Shown: in pieces, positions 17,374 to 25,510 of the stretch
Numbering within the stretch: the stretch's first letter is position 1
Layout: each line of letters starts with the position of its first letter
DNA from: an uncultured Odoribacter sp.
GTDB taxonomy: Bacteria; Bacteroidota; Bacteroidia; Bacteroidales; Marinifilaceae
NCBI GenBank assembly: GCA_900541415.1
Contig: UQJP01000020.1
Coordinates: forward strand, 20,996 to 84,995
Length of the DNA: 64,000 bases
Direction of reading: 5' to 3'
The notes under the pieces: generated by a model
Database searches by the model: none
The model's input: only the letters and a program-made list of their open reading frames with translations
Told to the model about the DNA's origin: nothing
Program-made: the position numbers and the translations under genes

Positions 17374-18125
17374 TACGACTCGATTCTTTGACATTAGGTT
17401 ATGGGCAGGGAGTTTTGTTAGACAAGGTGTCTGCCGATCTGAACGGGGGCGGGCTGATTGCCTTGCTGGGCCGTAATGGTAGCGGTAAGAGCACTTTACT
17501 GCGCACTATTGCCGGTTTGGGTAAAATTAAGGGAGGAAATATTCTGATCGATGGGAAAGTCCTTGCCTGCCTGAAGCCCGACGAGTTAGCCCGTACGGTT
17601 AGTTTTGTCACTACGGAGAAAATCCGTATCCCGAATTTAAAATGCCGGGATATTGTGGCGCTTGGCCGTGCTCCCTATACGAACTGGATCGGACGGTTGC
17701 AGGCGCGGGATGAGGAGATTGTCGACGAAGCGCTGGAGTTATTGGGGATGTCGGAGTATGCCGACAGGACGATGGATCAAATGTCGGACGGTGAATGCCA
17801 GCGTATTATGATTGCCCGTGCTTTGGCGCAGGATACTCCCGTTATTTTACTCGACGAGCCGACTTCTTTTCTCGACCTTCCGAACCGCTATGAATTGGGG
17901 ATTCTGTTGCGTGACCTGGCACATCGGCAAAACAAATGTGTGTTTTTTTCTACGCACGAGCTTGATATTGCATTGACCTTGTGCGATTCGATAGCATTGA
18001 TCGACCAGCCGAAATTGTATTATTTGCCTACCCGGCAGATGATCGATAGTGGCCATATCGAGCGGCTGTTCCGGAATGAAACGGTGACTTTCGATGCCCG
18101 GGAACTACGGGTGGTTGTCCGTTGA
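17370..18125 (+). CDS. btuD: Cobalamin ABC transporter ATP-binding protein
   Basis: A 251-residue ABC ATPase. Walker A is GRNGSGKST (residues 34-42), the signature region is MSDGECQRIMIARAL (SDGEC in place of the usual SGGxx), and Walker B is VILLDEPT, followed by a switch His in FFSTHE. It overlaps btuC by four bases and would power corrinoid import. Its stop codon abuts the last codon of the convergent cobO gene with no base in between, so the two transcripts must overlap at their 3' ends. The related iron-siderophore ATPases look similar; context decides for cobalamin. Confidence 0.85.
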   Translation: MIRLDSLTLGYGQGVLLDKVSADLNGGGLIALLGRNGSGKSTLLRTIAGLGKIKGGNILIDGKVLACLKPDELARTVSFVTTEKIRIPNLKCRDIVALGRAPYTNWIGRLQARDEEIVDEALELLGMSEYADRTMDQMSDGECQRIMIARALAQDTPVILLDEPTSFLDLPNRYELGILLRDLAHRQNKCVFFSTHELDIALTLCDSIALIDQPKLYYLPTRQMIDSGHIERLFRNETVTFDARELRVVVR

Positions 18126-18644
18126 TCAGCGGTCGAACCCTTCACGGGATAGTATGCCTTGAGTATAATAGTGTTTCACTTCCTGCATGTCGGTGACAAG
18201 ATCCGCCCGGTCTATCAATTCCTGAGGAGCATAGCGTCCGGTGATGACGATTTCTATGTGCGGGGCCCGGTGGGACAGGGCTTGCAGAACCTCCTCCAGA
18301 CCCAGTAGCTGAAAATGAAGTGCAATATTCAGTTCATCCAATATCACCAGATCGTAATTTCCCGAAGCCATTTTTTCAGCGCACATCCGCAGTCCTTCCC
18401 GTGCGAGGCGGGCATCTTCTGCTGACGGTTCCCGGCCAATGAAACAGCCGCTTCCGAATTGCCGGATTTCAAGTTTGTCGAATAGGGTTTCTATACGGGT
18501 TTCGTTATATTTCATACTTTTCACGAATTGTCCGATAAATACCTGTTTCCCGGCACACAACGCGCGGATAGCCAATCCGAATGCTGCGGTTGTTTTTCCT
18601 TTTCCCGTTCCGGTGTATATTTGAATGTAACCTGTTTCTTTCAT
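18126..18644 (-). CDS. cobO: Corrinoid adenosyltransferase, CobA/CobO/BtuR type
   Basis: A 172-residue P-loop protein beginning GYIQIYTGTGKGKTTAAFGLA (Walker A at residues 12-19) with RALCAGKQVFIGQFVKSM and LVILDELNIAL, the standard signature of ATP:cob(I)alamin adenosyltransferases. The enzyme converts imported cob(I)alamin or cobyrinic acid diamide to the adenosyl form in the cytoplasm. It is encoded convergently with the B12 uptake operon, sharing no intergenic base with btuD. No cobalamin riboswitch is visible in the 71 bases upstream of its start. Its location next to btuFCD fits salvage of imported corrinoid. Confidence 0.88.
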   Translation of the reverse strand: MKETGYIQIYTGTGKGKTTAAFGLAIRALCAGKQVFIGQFVKSMKYNETRIETLFDKLEIRQFGSGCFIGREPSAEDARLAREGLRMCAEKMASGNYDLVILDELNIALHFQLLGLEEVLQALSHRAPHIEIVITGRYAPQELIDRADLVTDMQEVKHYYTQGILSREGFDR

Positions 18645-18715
18645 GTTTTAATTGTATCGATACCCGGATTTAAAACTAATGTTTTCACCTGAAAGTTAGG
18701 CCGTAAAAAGCCGAA

Positions 18716-19465
18716 TTATAGGCTGAATAGCTTTTTTAATCCGGTTTCGTTTAATAAATGGGTGGTTTGAAAACGCCCCTTGTAGAAAACAGCCCAATTG
18801 TTGAATACTCCGGGAATTTGTTTCGCTTTTTCAAGGGTATCGATTTCAATCAACCGGAGGGGGATGCCGTTATTTTCGCAATAGTTATAGATTTGTCCGA
18901 TGCAATTGGGGATGTAGGGGCATTGTACGGTGTAGTATATTGTTAATTCTTTCTCTTCGATGGCCTGTCGTTTGGCATTTGCGTTGAAATTCGGTTTTGT
19001 CCCGTCGAAGGATAGGGCTAATAATTCATAATCTTCTCCGGCTGTGTCTGCCACCTGGAATCCCTGTTTTAGCATAAATTTTTTATCGGCCAGGAATGGT
19101 TTTTTCTTTTGGGAGCTGATGAGGCAGACACCTGCCCTGCCCTGTTTGCGGGCGTCCGCTATGCACGAGTCTAAGAGGGCTTTCCCGTATCCTTGCCCTT
19201 TATAGCTACCGGATACCCACAGGCAATAGATGTAAATGTAATTGTCACCTGTCACCGGAGTCCAGGCTTTATCCAAAGGAGCATATTCGATGAACACTTT
19301 TCCCTGCGCGTCGAGTTTGCGGAATACGTGTCCTTCGGGAATCCGGTCGGCCAGCCATCGGCGTTTGTCGTTTACTCCTGTCTGGTGTTTTTTATCGGCA
19401 ATCGCACAGCAAAGATGTTCTTTTTCAATATTTTCCTGGGTCAGGGTAATCATTTTTGTGTCCAT
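18716..19465 (-). CDS. GNAT acetyltransferase with C-terminal YoaP-like domain
   Basis: A 249-residue cytoplasmic protein. Residues about 45-150 are a GNAT domain with the acetyl-CoA loop VSGSYKGQGYGKALLDSC (Q/R-x-x-G-x-G/A form GQGYGK). Residues about 165-249 form a thioredoxin-like segment with TVQCPYIPNC (Cys pair spaced by five residues) and end in a YoaP-type tail (NNWAVFYKGRFQTTHLLNE). This domain order is that of the YoaP family, whose substrate is unknown. It is monocistronic on the minus strand, with 71 bases to cobO and 95 bases to the Crp/Fnr gene upstream. Domain identity is fairly clear; function is not. Confidence 0.75.
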   Translation of the reverse strand: MDTKMITLTQENIEKEHLCCAIADKKHQTGVNDKRRWLADRIPEGHVFRKLDAQGKVFIEYAPLDKAWTPVTGDNYIYIYCLWVSGSYKGQGYGKALLDSCIADARKQGRAGVCLISSQKKKPFLADKKFMLKQGFQVADTAGEDYELLALSFDGTKPNFNANAKRQAIEEKELTIYYTVQCPYIPNCIGQIYNYCENNGIPLRLIEIDTLEKAKQIPGVFNNWAVFYKGRFQTTHLLNETGLKKLFSL

Positions 19466-19560
19466 GGGTCAGATTGTTTTATTGTATTTAGAAAAAATAA
19501 TTTTGTGTTTTGCGATATGCTCTAAACCGGACAAGCGGGTATTGGCAAAAAGCGGAAATA

Positions 19561-20229
19561 TCAGGTGTCTTTGAACAGGCGGAGCAGGTGGTTGCGGTCG
19601 TTTATCTGAAAATGATTTTTCCGCGAGGTAATCATGCCGGTTTCCGCTATTTGTCCTAACACGCGCGAAAGGGCCGGACGGCTTACACCGAAGAGATCGG
19701 CAAGTTCCTGGTGGGTGTGGGGAATATCGAAAATCAGGCTGTTGTTTCGTTGTGCCTGTTCGAGCAGGTATCCGGCCAGTTTGCTTTTTATTGTTCCGAA
19801 ACGGAGCATCCGCACCCGGTCGGACAGAAATTTGCTACGGTCGGACATGCTTTGCATAAAGTTGTGTAGCACTTTTATTTCTGTTTGGAGCATCCGGGTA
19901 AAGTCATTTCTATGTATAGATATAATTTCCGTGTCGGTAACCGCGATCACATCGACCGGGAGCGTATTGTCTGTGGCATAAAGAATGGCCGGAGCTACGG
20001 AACGCGGGGAGGCTATTTCTTCTATCACGATATGGTCGCCTGCAAAGTTTATCATTTCTCCCCGGACAATCCCCTCGTCTACGATCAGTAATGAGCGGTA
20101 TTTGTCGCCCTGAAAAGCGATTGTTTCTCCTGTTTTATAGAACTTACTGTGGAATTTTCCATTTAGCAGCAGGTTTATTTCTTCCGGGGGCAATCCCTGG
20201 AATATAGGGCATTTGTATATTCCTTCCAT
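19561..20229 (-). CDS. Crp/Fnr-family regulator, HcpR-like
   Basis: A 222-residue regulator with an N-terminal cyclic-nucleotide-binding-like sensor domain (about residues 5-125) and a C-terminal winged helix: FDIPHTHQELADLFGVSRPALSRVL is the recognition region. No Fnr-type iron-sulfur Cys cluster is obvious, since only one Cys is seen near the N-terminus. It is transcribed divergently from the ferredoxin-hcp operon, and the intergenic region holds a perfect 9+9 palindrome (20324-20343) fitting a Crp/Fnr dimer. In Porphyromonas gingivalis the Crp/Fnr protein HcpR activates hcp in response to nitric oxide, so the same role is likely here. The link is based on context and family, not on a sequence search. 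Confidence 0.75.
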   Translation of the reverse strand: MEGIYKCPIFQGLPPEEINLLLNGKFHSKFYKTGETIAFQGDKYRSLLIVDEGIVRGEMINFAGDHIVIEEIASPRSVAPAILYATDNTLPVDVIAVTDTEIISIHRNDFTRMLQTEIKVLHNFMQSMSDRSKFLSDRVRMLRFGTIKSKLAGYLLEQAQRNNSLIFDIPHTHQELADLFGVSRPALSRVLGQIAETGMITSRKNHFQINDRNHLLRLFKDT

Positions 20230-20323
20230 GCGTTTTCAGATGATCGGGTTGTTATCACTTTGTGTTTCAGCTTTATCTGCGGTCCGGATATTTTGTTCCG
20301 GCATCACTGATAAAATAGGACTG

Positions 20324-20343
20324 TTTGTAACAGATGTTACAAA
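20324..20343. promoter_or_regulatory. Palindromic Crp/Fnr (HcpR-like) operator
   Basis: TTTGTAACA (20324-20332), two bases GA, and TGTTACAAA (20335-20343) form a perfect 9-base-pair inverted repeat. It is centred about 42-43 bases upstream of the start predicted from the TATTTTTG box at 20364, the usual place for an activator touching RNA polymerase. Confidence 0.75.
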
Positions 20344-20363
20344 TATAACGTAATCTATGGACT

Positions 20364-20371
20364 TATTTTTG
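20364..20371 (+). promoter_or_regulatory. -7 element of the ferredoxin-hcp promoter
   Basis: TATTTTTG matches TAnnTTTG exactly. There is no good -33 TTTG at the expected distance; the palindromic operator occupies that position, which fits a promoter that depends on an activator. Confidence 0.6.
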
Positions 20372-20390
20372 CCTAAAAAACAGATATTTA

Positions 20391-21212
20391 ATGAAACGTA
20401 CTGTAATAAAAATCAATGAAGAACTTTGTAATGGCTGCGGGGCATGTATAAAAGGATGCCACGAAGGTGCTTTACAGTTGATTAAAGGCAAAGCGGTAAT
20501 GGTGAGCGATCTTTATTGTGACGGGCTTGGGGCTTGTATCGGTGAATGCCCGGTGGGGGCGATCGAGTTTGAAGAGCGGGAGGCCGAGCCTTATAACGAG
20601 GAAGCTGTCATGGAACGTTTAGTCCCCAAAGGGAAAGAGGCTATACGGGCTCATTTGAATCATTTGAAGGAACATGGGGAAACTGCATTTTTCCAGCAGG
20701 GGATCGATTATTTGAAACGGCATGGCGTGGAGGTAGACCTCCAGCCCAAACAACCGTTGGCATGCGGATGTCCGGGGACTATGTCCCGGAGTTTCGAGCC
20801 TGTTGCCGTGTCGGGGGCTTCGTTTCAACCTTCCCAGCTCAGACAGTTTCCGGTGCAGATGCATCTGCTGAATCCGCAGGCCGGATTTTTGCAGGGGGCA
20901 GATTTGTTACTGGCGGCGGATTGTACGGCTTTTGCAAGCGGTGAATTCCATAGTCGTTTTTTGAAAGGAAAAATTTTGGCGATAGCCTGTCCGAAACTCG
21001 ATGCCCGTACGGAAGTATATGTCGATAAATTGGTACAAATGATCGATCAGGCTAAGATCAATACATTGACCGTGCTTATTATGGAAGTTCCTTGTTGTGG
21101 CGGCTTGCTGAGAATAGCGCAAATGGCGCGTGAAAAGGCTATGAGGAATATTCCTTTGAAAGCCGTTGTGCTCACCGTTCAGGGAGAAGTGAAGAGCGAG
21201 GAATGGATTTAA
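20391..21212 (+). CDS. 4Fe-4S ferredoxin-type protein co-transcribed with hcp
   Basis: A 273-residue protein. The N-terminal 60 residues carry two ferredoxin motifs, CNGCGACIKGC (with the following H in place of P) and CDGLGACIGECPVGAIE; the second begins CDGLGAC instead of CxxCxxC, so one cluster ligand may differ. A middle segment contains ACGCPG, and the C-terminal part includes CPKLDARTEVYVDKL and EVPCCGGLLRI. It is followed 22 bases later by hcp, and both lie downstream of the palindromic operator. It probably supplies electrons to the hybrid cluster protein. Such ferredoxin-hcp pairs are common in anaerobes; the electron-donor role is inferred. Confidence 0.78.
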   Translation: MKRTVIKINEELCNGCGACIKGCHEGALQLIKGKAVMVSDLYCDGLGACIGECPVGAIEFEEREAEPYNEEAVMERLVPKGKEAIRAHLNHLKEHGETAFFQQGIDYLKRHGVEVDLQPKQPLACGCPGTMSRSFEPVAVSGASFQPSQLRQFPVQMHLLNPQAGFLQGADLLLAADCTAFASGEFHSRFLKGKILAIACPKLDARTEVYVDKLVQMIDQAKINTLTVLIMEVPCCGGLLRIAQMAREKAMRNIPLKAVVLTVQGEVKSEEWI

Positions 21213-21234
21213 TTAATCAATAAAACCAAATGCT

Positions 21235-22881
21235 ATGAACATGTTTTGTTTTCAGTGCCAGGAAACGGCACAAGGGAAAGGTTGCACCGTAAGGGGTGTT
21301 TGTGGAAAGGAACCGCAAACCGCAGCTTTAATGGATTTACTGCTTTATGTTGTGAGAGGGGTTGCCCTGGTCAATCGTTCTTTGCGGGAAAAGGGGGATG
21401 CCGATACGGAGGCAAGCCGTTTTATTTTGGATGCCTTGTTTTGTACGATTACGAATGCCAATTTCGATGATGAGGCAATTTCCGGACGTATCGAGCGTAT
21501 GTTGGCTGTAAAAAATCGATTGATCGGCACGGCTAAGAAACGGGGAATCTCTTTACCGGAAATGCCGGAGGTCAATTATTCGGTGAAACGCGACGATTAT
21601 ATTACCGAGGCGGCTAAAGCCGGAGTATTGACTGAGGTGAACGAAGATTTACGTTCCCTGAAACAGCTGGCTATTTATGGTGTGAAAGGAGCTGCTGCCT
21701 ATACGGAACATGCGCTGAATTTAGGTTTTGAGGAACAGGAGGTTTATGAGATGATCGAAAATGCCCTGGCTGAAGTTTCGCGTGAGGATATTTCGGCAGA
21801 GGAATTGACATCTTTGGTGTTGAATGTTGGGGAATGCGGGGTAAAGGCAATGGCTCTTTTGGATAAGGCCAATACTTCCACCTACGGTCATCCGGAAATA
21901 ACGAAAGTGAATATCGGAGTGGGGACGCGTCCGGGTATTTTGGTCAGCGGGCATGATCTTAAGGATTTTGAAGAGTTGCTCGAGCAAACAGAAGGGCAGG
22001 GGGTTGATATTTATACCCATAGCGAGATGTTGCCGGCACATTATTATCCTGCTTTTAAGAAATATAAGCACTTTGTGGGGAATTACGGGAATTCCTGGTG
22101 GCGTCAGCGGGATGAATTCGAGACCTTTAACGGTGTTTTCCTGTTTACTACGAATTGTATCGTTCCGCCTTCTAAGCAAGCCACTTATACTGACCGTATT
22201 TATACCACTGGTTCGGCAGGCTTGCCCGGAGCAAAACACATCCCTGATCGTCCGGAAGGAGGGAAAAAAGATTTTTCAGCATTGATTGCGCATGCGAAGC
22301 GTTGCCAGCCGCCTAAAGAGATCGAACATGGAGAGATCATCGGAGGATTTGCCCATCATCAGGTGCTGGCTTTGGCCGATAAGGTGGTCGATGCTGTAAA
22401 ATCGGGAGCTGTCAAGGGTTTTGTGGTCATGGCCGGTTGTGACGGACGTATGAAATCACGGGAATATTATACCGATTTTGCATCGGCATTACCAAAGGAC
22501 CGTATTATTCTCACTGCAGGTTGTGCAAAATATCGGTATAATAAATTGGCATTGGGAGATATTGGGGGTATTCCCCGGGTGTTGGATGCCGGGCAGTGTA
22601 ACGACAGTTATTCTTTGGTTGTGATTGCCCTTGCCCTCCGGGATGCTTTCGGGTTGAAGGATGTGAATGAGCTTCCCATTGTTTATAACATTGCCTGGTA
22701 TGAACAGAAGGCCGTGATCGTGCTTTTGTCTTTATTAAGCCTGGGCGTGAAAAATATTCACCTTGGCCCGACACTTCCGGCGTTTCTTTCTCCGAATGTT
22801 GCAAAGGTTTTGGTTGAAAAATTCGGAATAGGAGGGATTTCTACGGTTGATATTGATATGAAAAATTGGATAACAGCATAA
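21235..22881 (+). CDS. hcp: Hybrid cluster protein / hydroxylamine reductase
   Basis: A 548-residue protein with N-terminal cluster ligands C5, C8, C17 and C23 (MNMFCFQCQETAQ, KGCTVRGVCGK). The hybrid-cluster region shows GECGVKAM, TNCIVPP, VMAGCDGRMKSREYY and TAGCAKYRYNK. Length and motifs match anaerobic Hcp proteins. Hcp reduces hydroxylamine in vitro and is thought to act as a nitric oxide reductase or S-nitrosylase in cells; in anaerobes it protects against nitrosative stress. It is the second gene of the ferredoxin-hcp operon and is followed by a terminator at 22897. Regulation by the divergent Crp/Fnr protein is likely. Confidence 0.95.
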   Translation: MNMFCFQCQETAQGKGCTVRGVCGKEPQTAALMDLLLYVVRGVALVNRSLREKGDADTEASRFILDALFCTITNANFDDEAISGRIERMLAVKNRLIGTAKKRGISLPEMPEVNYSVKRDDYITEAAKAGVLTEVNEDLRSLKQLAIYGVKGAAAYTEHALNLGFEEQEVYEMIENALAEVSREDISAEELTSLVLNVGECGVKAMALLDKANTSTYGHPEITKVNIGVGTRPGILVSGHDLKDFEELLEQTEGQGVDIYTHSEMLPAHYYPAFKKYKHFVGNYGNSWWRQRDEFETFNGVFLFTTNCIVPPSKQATYTDRIYTTGSAGLPGAKHIPDRPEGGKKDFSALIAHAKRCQPPKEIEHGEIIGGFAHHQVLALADKVVDAVKSGAVKGFVVMAGCDGRMKSREYYTDFASALPKDRIILTAGCAKYRYNKLALGDIGGIPRVLDAGQCNDSYSLVVIALALRDAFGLKDVNELPIVYNIAWYEQKAVIVLLSLLSLGVKNIHLGPTLPAFLSPNVAKVLVEKFGIGGISTVDIDMKNWITA

Positions 22882-22896
22882 TTGTTTCCATCTTAG

Positions 22897-22922
22897 AGCC
22901 GCTTTTACGAAAGCGGCTTTTT
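22897..22922 (+). terminator. Rho-independent terminator after hcp
   Basis: AGCCGCTTT pairs with AAAGCGGCT over a TACG loop, followed by five T residues. It lies 16 bases after the hcp stop codon and just before the Nim-like gene. Confidence 0.88.
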
Positions 22923-22939
22923 AATTTTATGATAAAGAT

Positions 22940-23416
22940 ATGAGAGAAATCAGGCGTAAAGATAGAGTTTTAAACGAGTTGCGGGCAAAAGAATTGCTGG
23001 CGGAAGGTGAATTCGGTTTTCTGGCTATGGTCAATGCCGACGGCGGCGGTTACGGTGTGCCGCTGAGTTATGCTGTGGAAGAAGGGGTTATTTATTTTCA
23101 TTGCGCTCCGGAAGGGCATAAATTGGATAATCTGGCTGTGGATAACCGGGTAACTTTTACTGTTGTCGGACCTACCAGGGTGATTCCCGGACAATTTACT
23201 ACGGCTTACGAATGTGCGATGGTGTTTGGCCGGATAGAAAGGGCTTTACCAGAGGCAGAACGTTTGCGGGCTTTGCGTCTGCTGGTTACAAAATACAGTG
23301 CCGGATGGGAGGAGGTGGCCGAAAAATATATAAAGGGTTCGTTTACCCGTACGGAAATTTTGAAGCTGCACATGGAGCATATCAGTGCTAAGACGAAAAA
23401 GGATCCGGGATATTGA
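22940..23416 (+). CDS. FMN-binding split-barrel protein, pyridoxamine-phosphate-oxidase family (Nim-like)
   Basis: A 158-residue protein with MREIRRKDRVLNELRAKELL, GEFGFLAMVNADGGGYGVPLSYAVE and VIYFHCAPEGHKLDNL, which resemble the pyridoxamine 5'-phosphate oxidase-like flavoproteins that include NimA-type nitroimidazole reductases. Such proteins bind FMN as dimers. It starts 17 bases after the hcp terminator hairpin, so it is read by read-through or has its own promoter. Its neighbours handle nitrogen-oxide stress, and a nitroreductive detoxification role is possible. Whether it confers drug resistance cannot be judged from the sequence. Confidence 0.75.
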   Translation: MREIRRKDRVLNELRAKELLAEGEFGFLAMVNADGGGYGVPLSYAVEEGVIYFHCAPEGHKLDNLAVDNRVTFTVVGPTRVIPGQFTTAYECAMVFGRIERALPEAERLRALRLLVTKYSAGWEEVAEKYIKGSFTRTEILKLHMEHISAKTKKDPGY

Positions 23417-23548
23417 GGGAAAGATCTTTATTTGCGTTATGCGGATAGGAGAATGAATGATGTAACAAATAATTTGTATGTCTTTTGTTTCATATTGACA
23501 TGTAGAATGTTAAGAATAGCTTTCTGAAAATTTTAATGAGAAAAGGAA

Positions 23549-23596
23549 CAAATCCGTTGTTTTTCCGTTTAGGCGAGAAAGAGTAATTCGGATTTG
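23549..23596 (+). other. Inverted repeat in the leader of the GadC-like gene
   Basis: CAAATCCG (23549-23556) and CGGATTTG (23589-23596) form a perfect 8-base-pair stem around a 32-base loop, ending 17 bases before the start codon. It may fold in the leader RNA. No family was recognised. Confidence 0.4.
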
Positions 23597-23613
23597 AAAT
23601 TAAAATTTTAAAG

Positions 23614-25071
23614 ATGGCTAATAAAGTTTTAAAGCATGTTTCGACTTGGCAGTTGGCATTAATGACTGCTGCTGCGGTTATCAGTTTGCGAGGGTTGCCC
23701 ATGATGGCACAGGAAGAATTGACCATGTTCTTCTATATTTCTTTCGCAACTTTTTTGTTTTTAATTCCAGCTGCTTTGGTAGGAGCCGAGTTAGGGAGTG
23801 CTTTTGCAGATAAAGGAGGCGGGGTTTATACCTGGGTGAAGGAAGCATTCAATCAGAGGATGGGGTTTGCTGCTATTTTCCTGCAATGGATTCAGAATGT
23901 GGTTTGGTATCCCACTGTGCTGGGATTTGCTGCGGCTTCCATCGCTTATATGATCGGAATCCCCGGATTAGCTCAGAACGGAGTGTTTGTGGGAATATTT
24001 TCCATTGTCGTATATTGGTTTGCCACCTGGCTGACTTTGAAAGGCACTTCTATTGTTTCCAAAATAACCAGCCAGGGATTCTTGTTAGGTACGGTTTTGC
24101 CGGGAGTGGTTGTTATCGTTGTGGCTATTATATGGATTGTCGGCAAAAATCCGGTAGCCTTCGAACATATTCCGGCCTCTGTGGGGGAGATTGTGAAAGT
24201 TATGCCGGATCATGTGCATCCCCGCCTTTTTCCGCATATTAGCGGAATGAGCGATGTGGCTTTTTTGGCGGGAATCCTGCTGCTGTTTGCCGGAGTCGAG
24301 GTGCATGCTGTTCATGCCCAGGAAATGAATAATCCTCAGAAGCAATTTCCGGCAGCCATGTTTTTGGCGGCTTTGATCTCGTTCGGATTGTTTACGCTGG
24401 GGTCTTTGGCCGTGGCTATTATCACTCCTTATGACCAAATTAATTTGCAGGACGGGTTATTGGTGACTTTCCGGGAGGTGTTCCGCCATTATCATGTGGA
24501 ATGGCTTACGAATGTCATGGGGTTGTTGGTTGCTTTCGGGGCATTGGCCGGAGTGATGTCCTGGATTTCCGGTCCCAGCCGGGGACTACTTTGGACTGCG
24601 CGCGACGGGCAGTTACCCGATTTTATGAAGAAAACCAATAAGAATGGGATTCAGATCAATATCTTGATTATTCAGGGGTGTATTGTTTCTGTGTTGTCGT
24701 CGCTTTATATGGTGATGGACGATGTCAGTGTAGCTTTCTTTTTGCTTAGTGCGCTGACCATCGGATTATATCTCCTGATGTATATGATGATGTATGTTTC
24801 AGGGATTAAATTGCGGTACACACAGCCCGATTTGCCGAGAAGCTACCGCGTTCCGGGGGGAAATACGGGAATGTGGCTGGTGGCCGGTATCGGTTTCCTT
24901 GCCGTGCTTTTTTCTTTTGCGGTTACTTTCTTTCCACCCTCCCAGTTGCCGGTGGGAAGCCCCGCACTATATACAACGTTGGTTGTCATCGGGACGGTTG
25001 TCTTTTTTGCCGTGCCTTTTATTATTAGTTTTGCTATGGATAAACGAAAGCGAAAGCAAAGTTTACGATGA
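23614..25071 (+). CDS. APC-superfamily amino acid permease, GadC-like glutamate/GABA antiporter type
   Basis: A 485-residue membrane protein with about twelve predicted helices. It starts WQLALMTAAAVISLRGLPMMAQ and contains GVYTWVKEAFNQRMGF and GPSRGLLWTARDGQLP, motifs of the glutamate:GABA antiporter subfamily. The family exchanges an amino acid for its decarboxylation product and supports acid resistance. No gadB glutamate decarboxylase lies beside it in this window, so the substrate pair is open. It appears monocistronic, with a terminator-like hairpin (25081-25110) after the stop codon and an inverted repeat in its leader. Confidence 0.8.
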   Translation: MANKVLKHVSTWQLALMTAAAVISLRGLPMMAQEELTMFFYISFATFLFLIPAALVGAELGSAFADKGGGVYTWVKEAFNQRMGFAAIFLQWIQNVVWYPTVLGFAAASIAYMIGIPGLAQNGVFVGIFSIVVYWFATWLTLKGTSIVSKITSQGFLLGTVLPGVVVIVVAIIWIVGKNPVAFEHIPASVGEIVKVMPDHVHPRLFPHISGMSDVAFLAGILLLFAGVEVHAVHAQEMNNPQKQFPAAMFLAALISFGLFTLGSLAVAIITPYDQINLQDGLLVTFREVFRHYHVEWLTNVMGLLVAFGALAGVMSWISGPSRGLLWTARDGQLPDFMKKTNKNGIQINILIIQGCIVSVLSSLYMVMDDVSVAFFLLSALTIGLYLLMYMMMYVSGIKLRYTQPDLPRSYRVPGGNTGMWLVAGIGFLAVLFSFAVTFFPPSQLPVGSPALYTTLVVIGTVVFFAVPFIISFAMDKRKRKQSLR

Positions 25072-25080
25072 ATCACAGAG

Positions 25081-25110
25081 CGGGTGACCTGGACAGGTGG
25101 CCCGTTTTTT
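25081..25110 (+). terminator. Terminator after the GadC-like gene
   Basis: CGGG pairs with CCCG and an inner ACCT pairs with AGGT, followed directly by TTTTTT. The stem has a short internal mismatch, but position and T-tract make it a probable terminator. Confidence 0.7.
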
Positions 25111-25358
25111 GTATCGTTCCGGATGGAACGGCCATGGACATAAAACGCGTGTTGTGTGTGTTAGGTTTTGGAGAATGGGACAGGGGATAAGAATGGCCGG
25201 AATGGCTGTGTGGGTAAATGTCTGTAAAAAAATGGGAAAACAGCCTTTCTTGGGTTGATGTAGAGGTGTGTGCTTCTTCATGTGTGCCTTTAATGAATGG
25301 TATTAGTGTTTGGAGCAGGTATTTACTCCGGTAGGCCTGGAAGAAAAGCTGGTGAGGA
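25111..25358. other. Non-coding stretch before the folded RNA candidate
   Basis: No protein with recognisable features, no repeat family and no RNA signature was found. Short open frames here lack signal peptides or known motifs and are probably chance. Confidence 0.4.
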
Positions 25359-25391
25359 TTTGGCTGTTTTCCCGAAATTTCAATATTTTTA
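25359..25391 (+). promoter_or_regulatory. Possible promoter upstream of the folded RNA region
   Basis: TTTG at 25359-25362 and TATTTTTA at 25384-25391 are separated by 21 bases. The second box differs from TAnnTTTG only at the last base. Transcription would start near 25397 and run into the hairpin-rich region. Confidence 0.4.
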
Positions 25392-25510
25392 ATGTTATGA
25401 CCTTTTATTCCCCCTTGCCGGGTGGAAACCGTATCAACCTGAAACAGTGTGTTTCTGCATCTGGAGGGTGTGTGCGGGCGTTCCCCCGATTCATTTATAA
25501 AGAAACGAAA

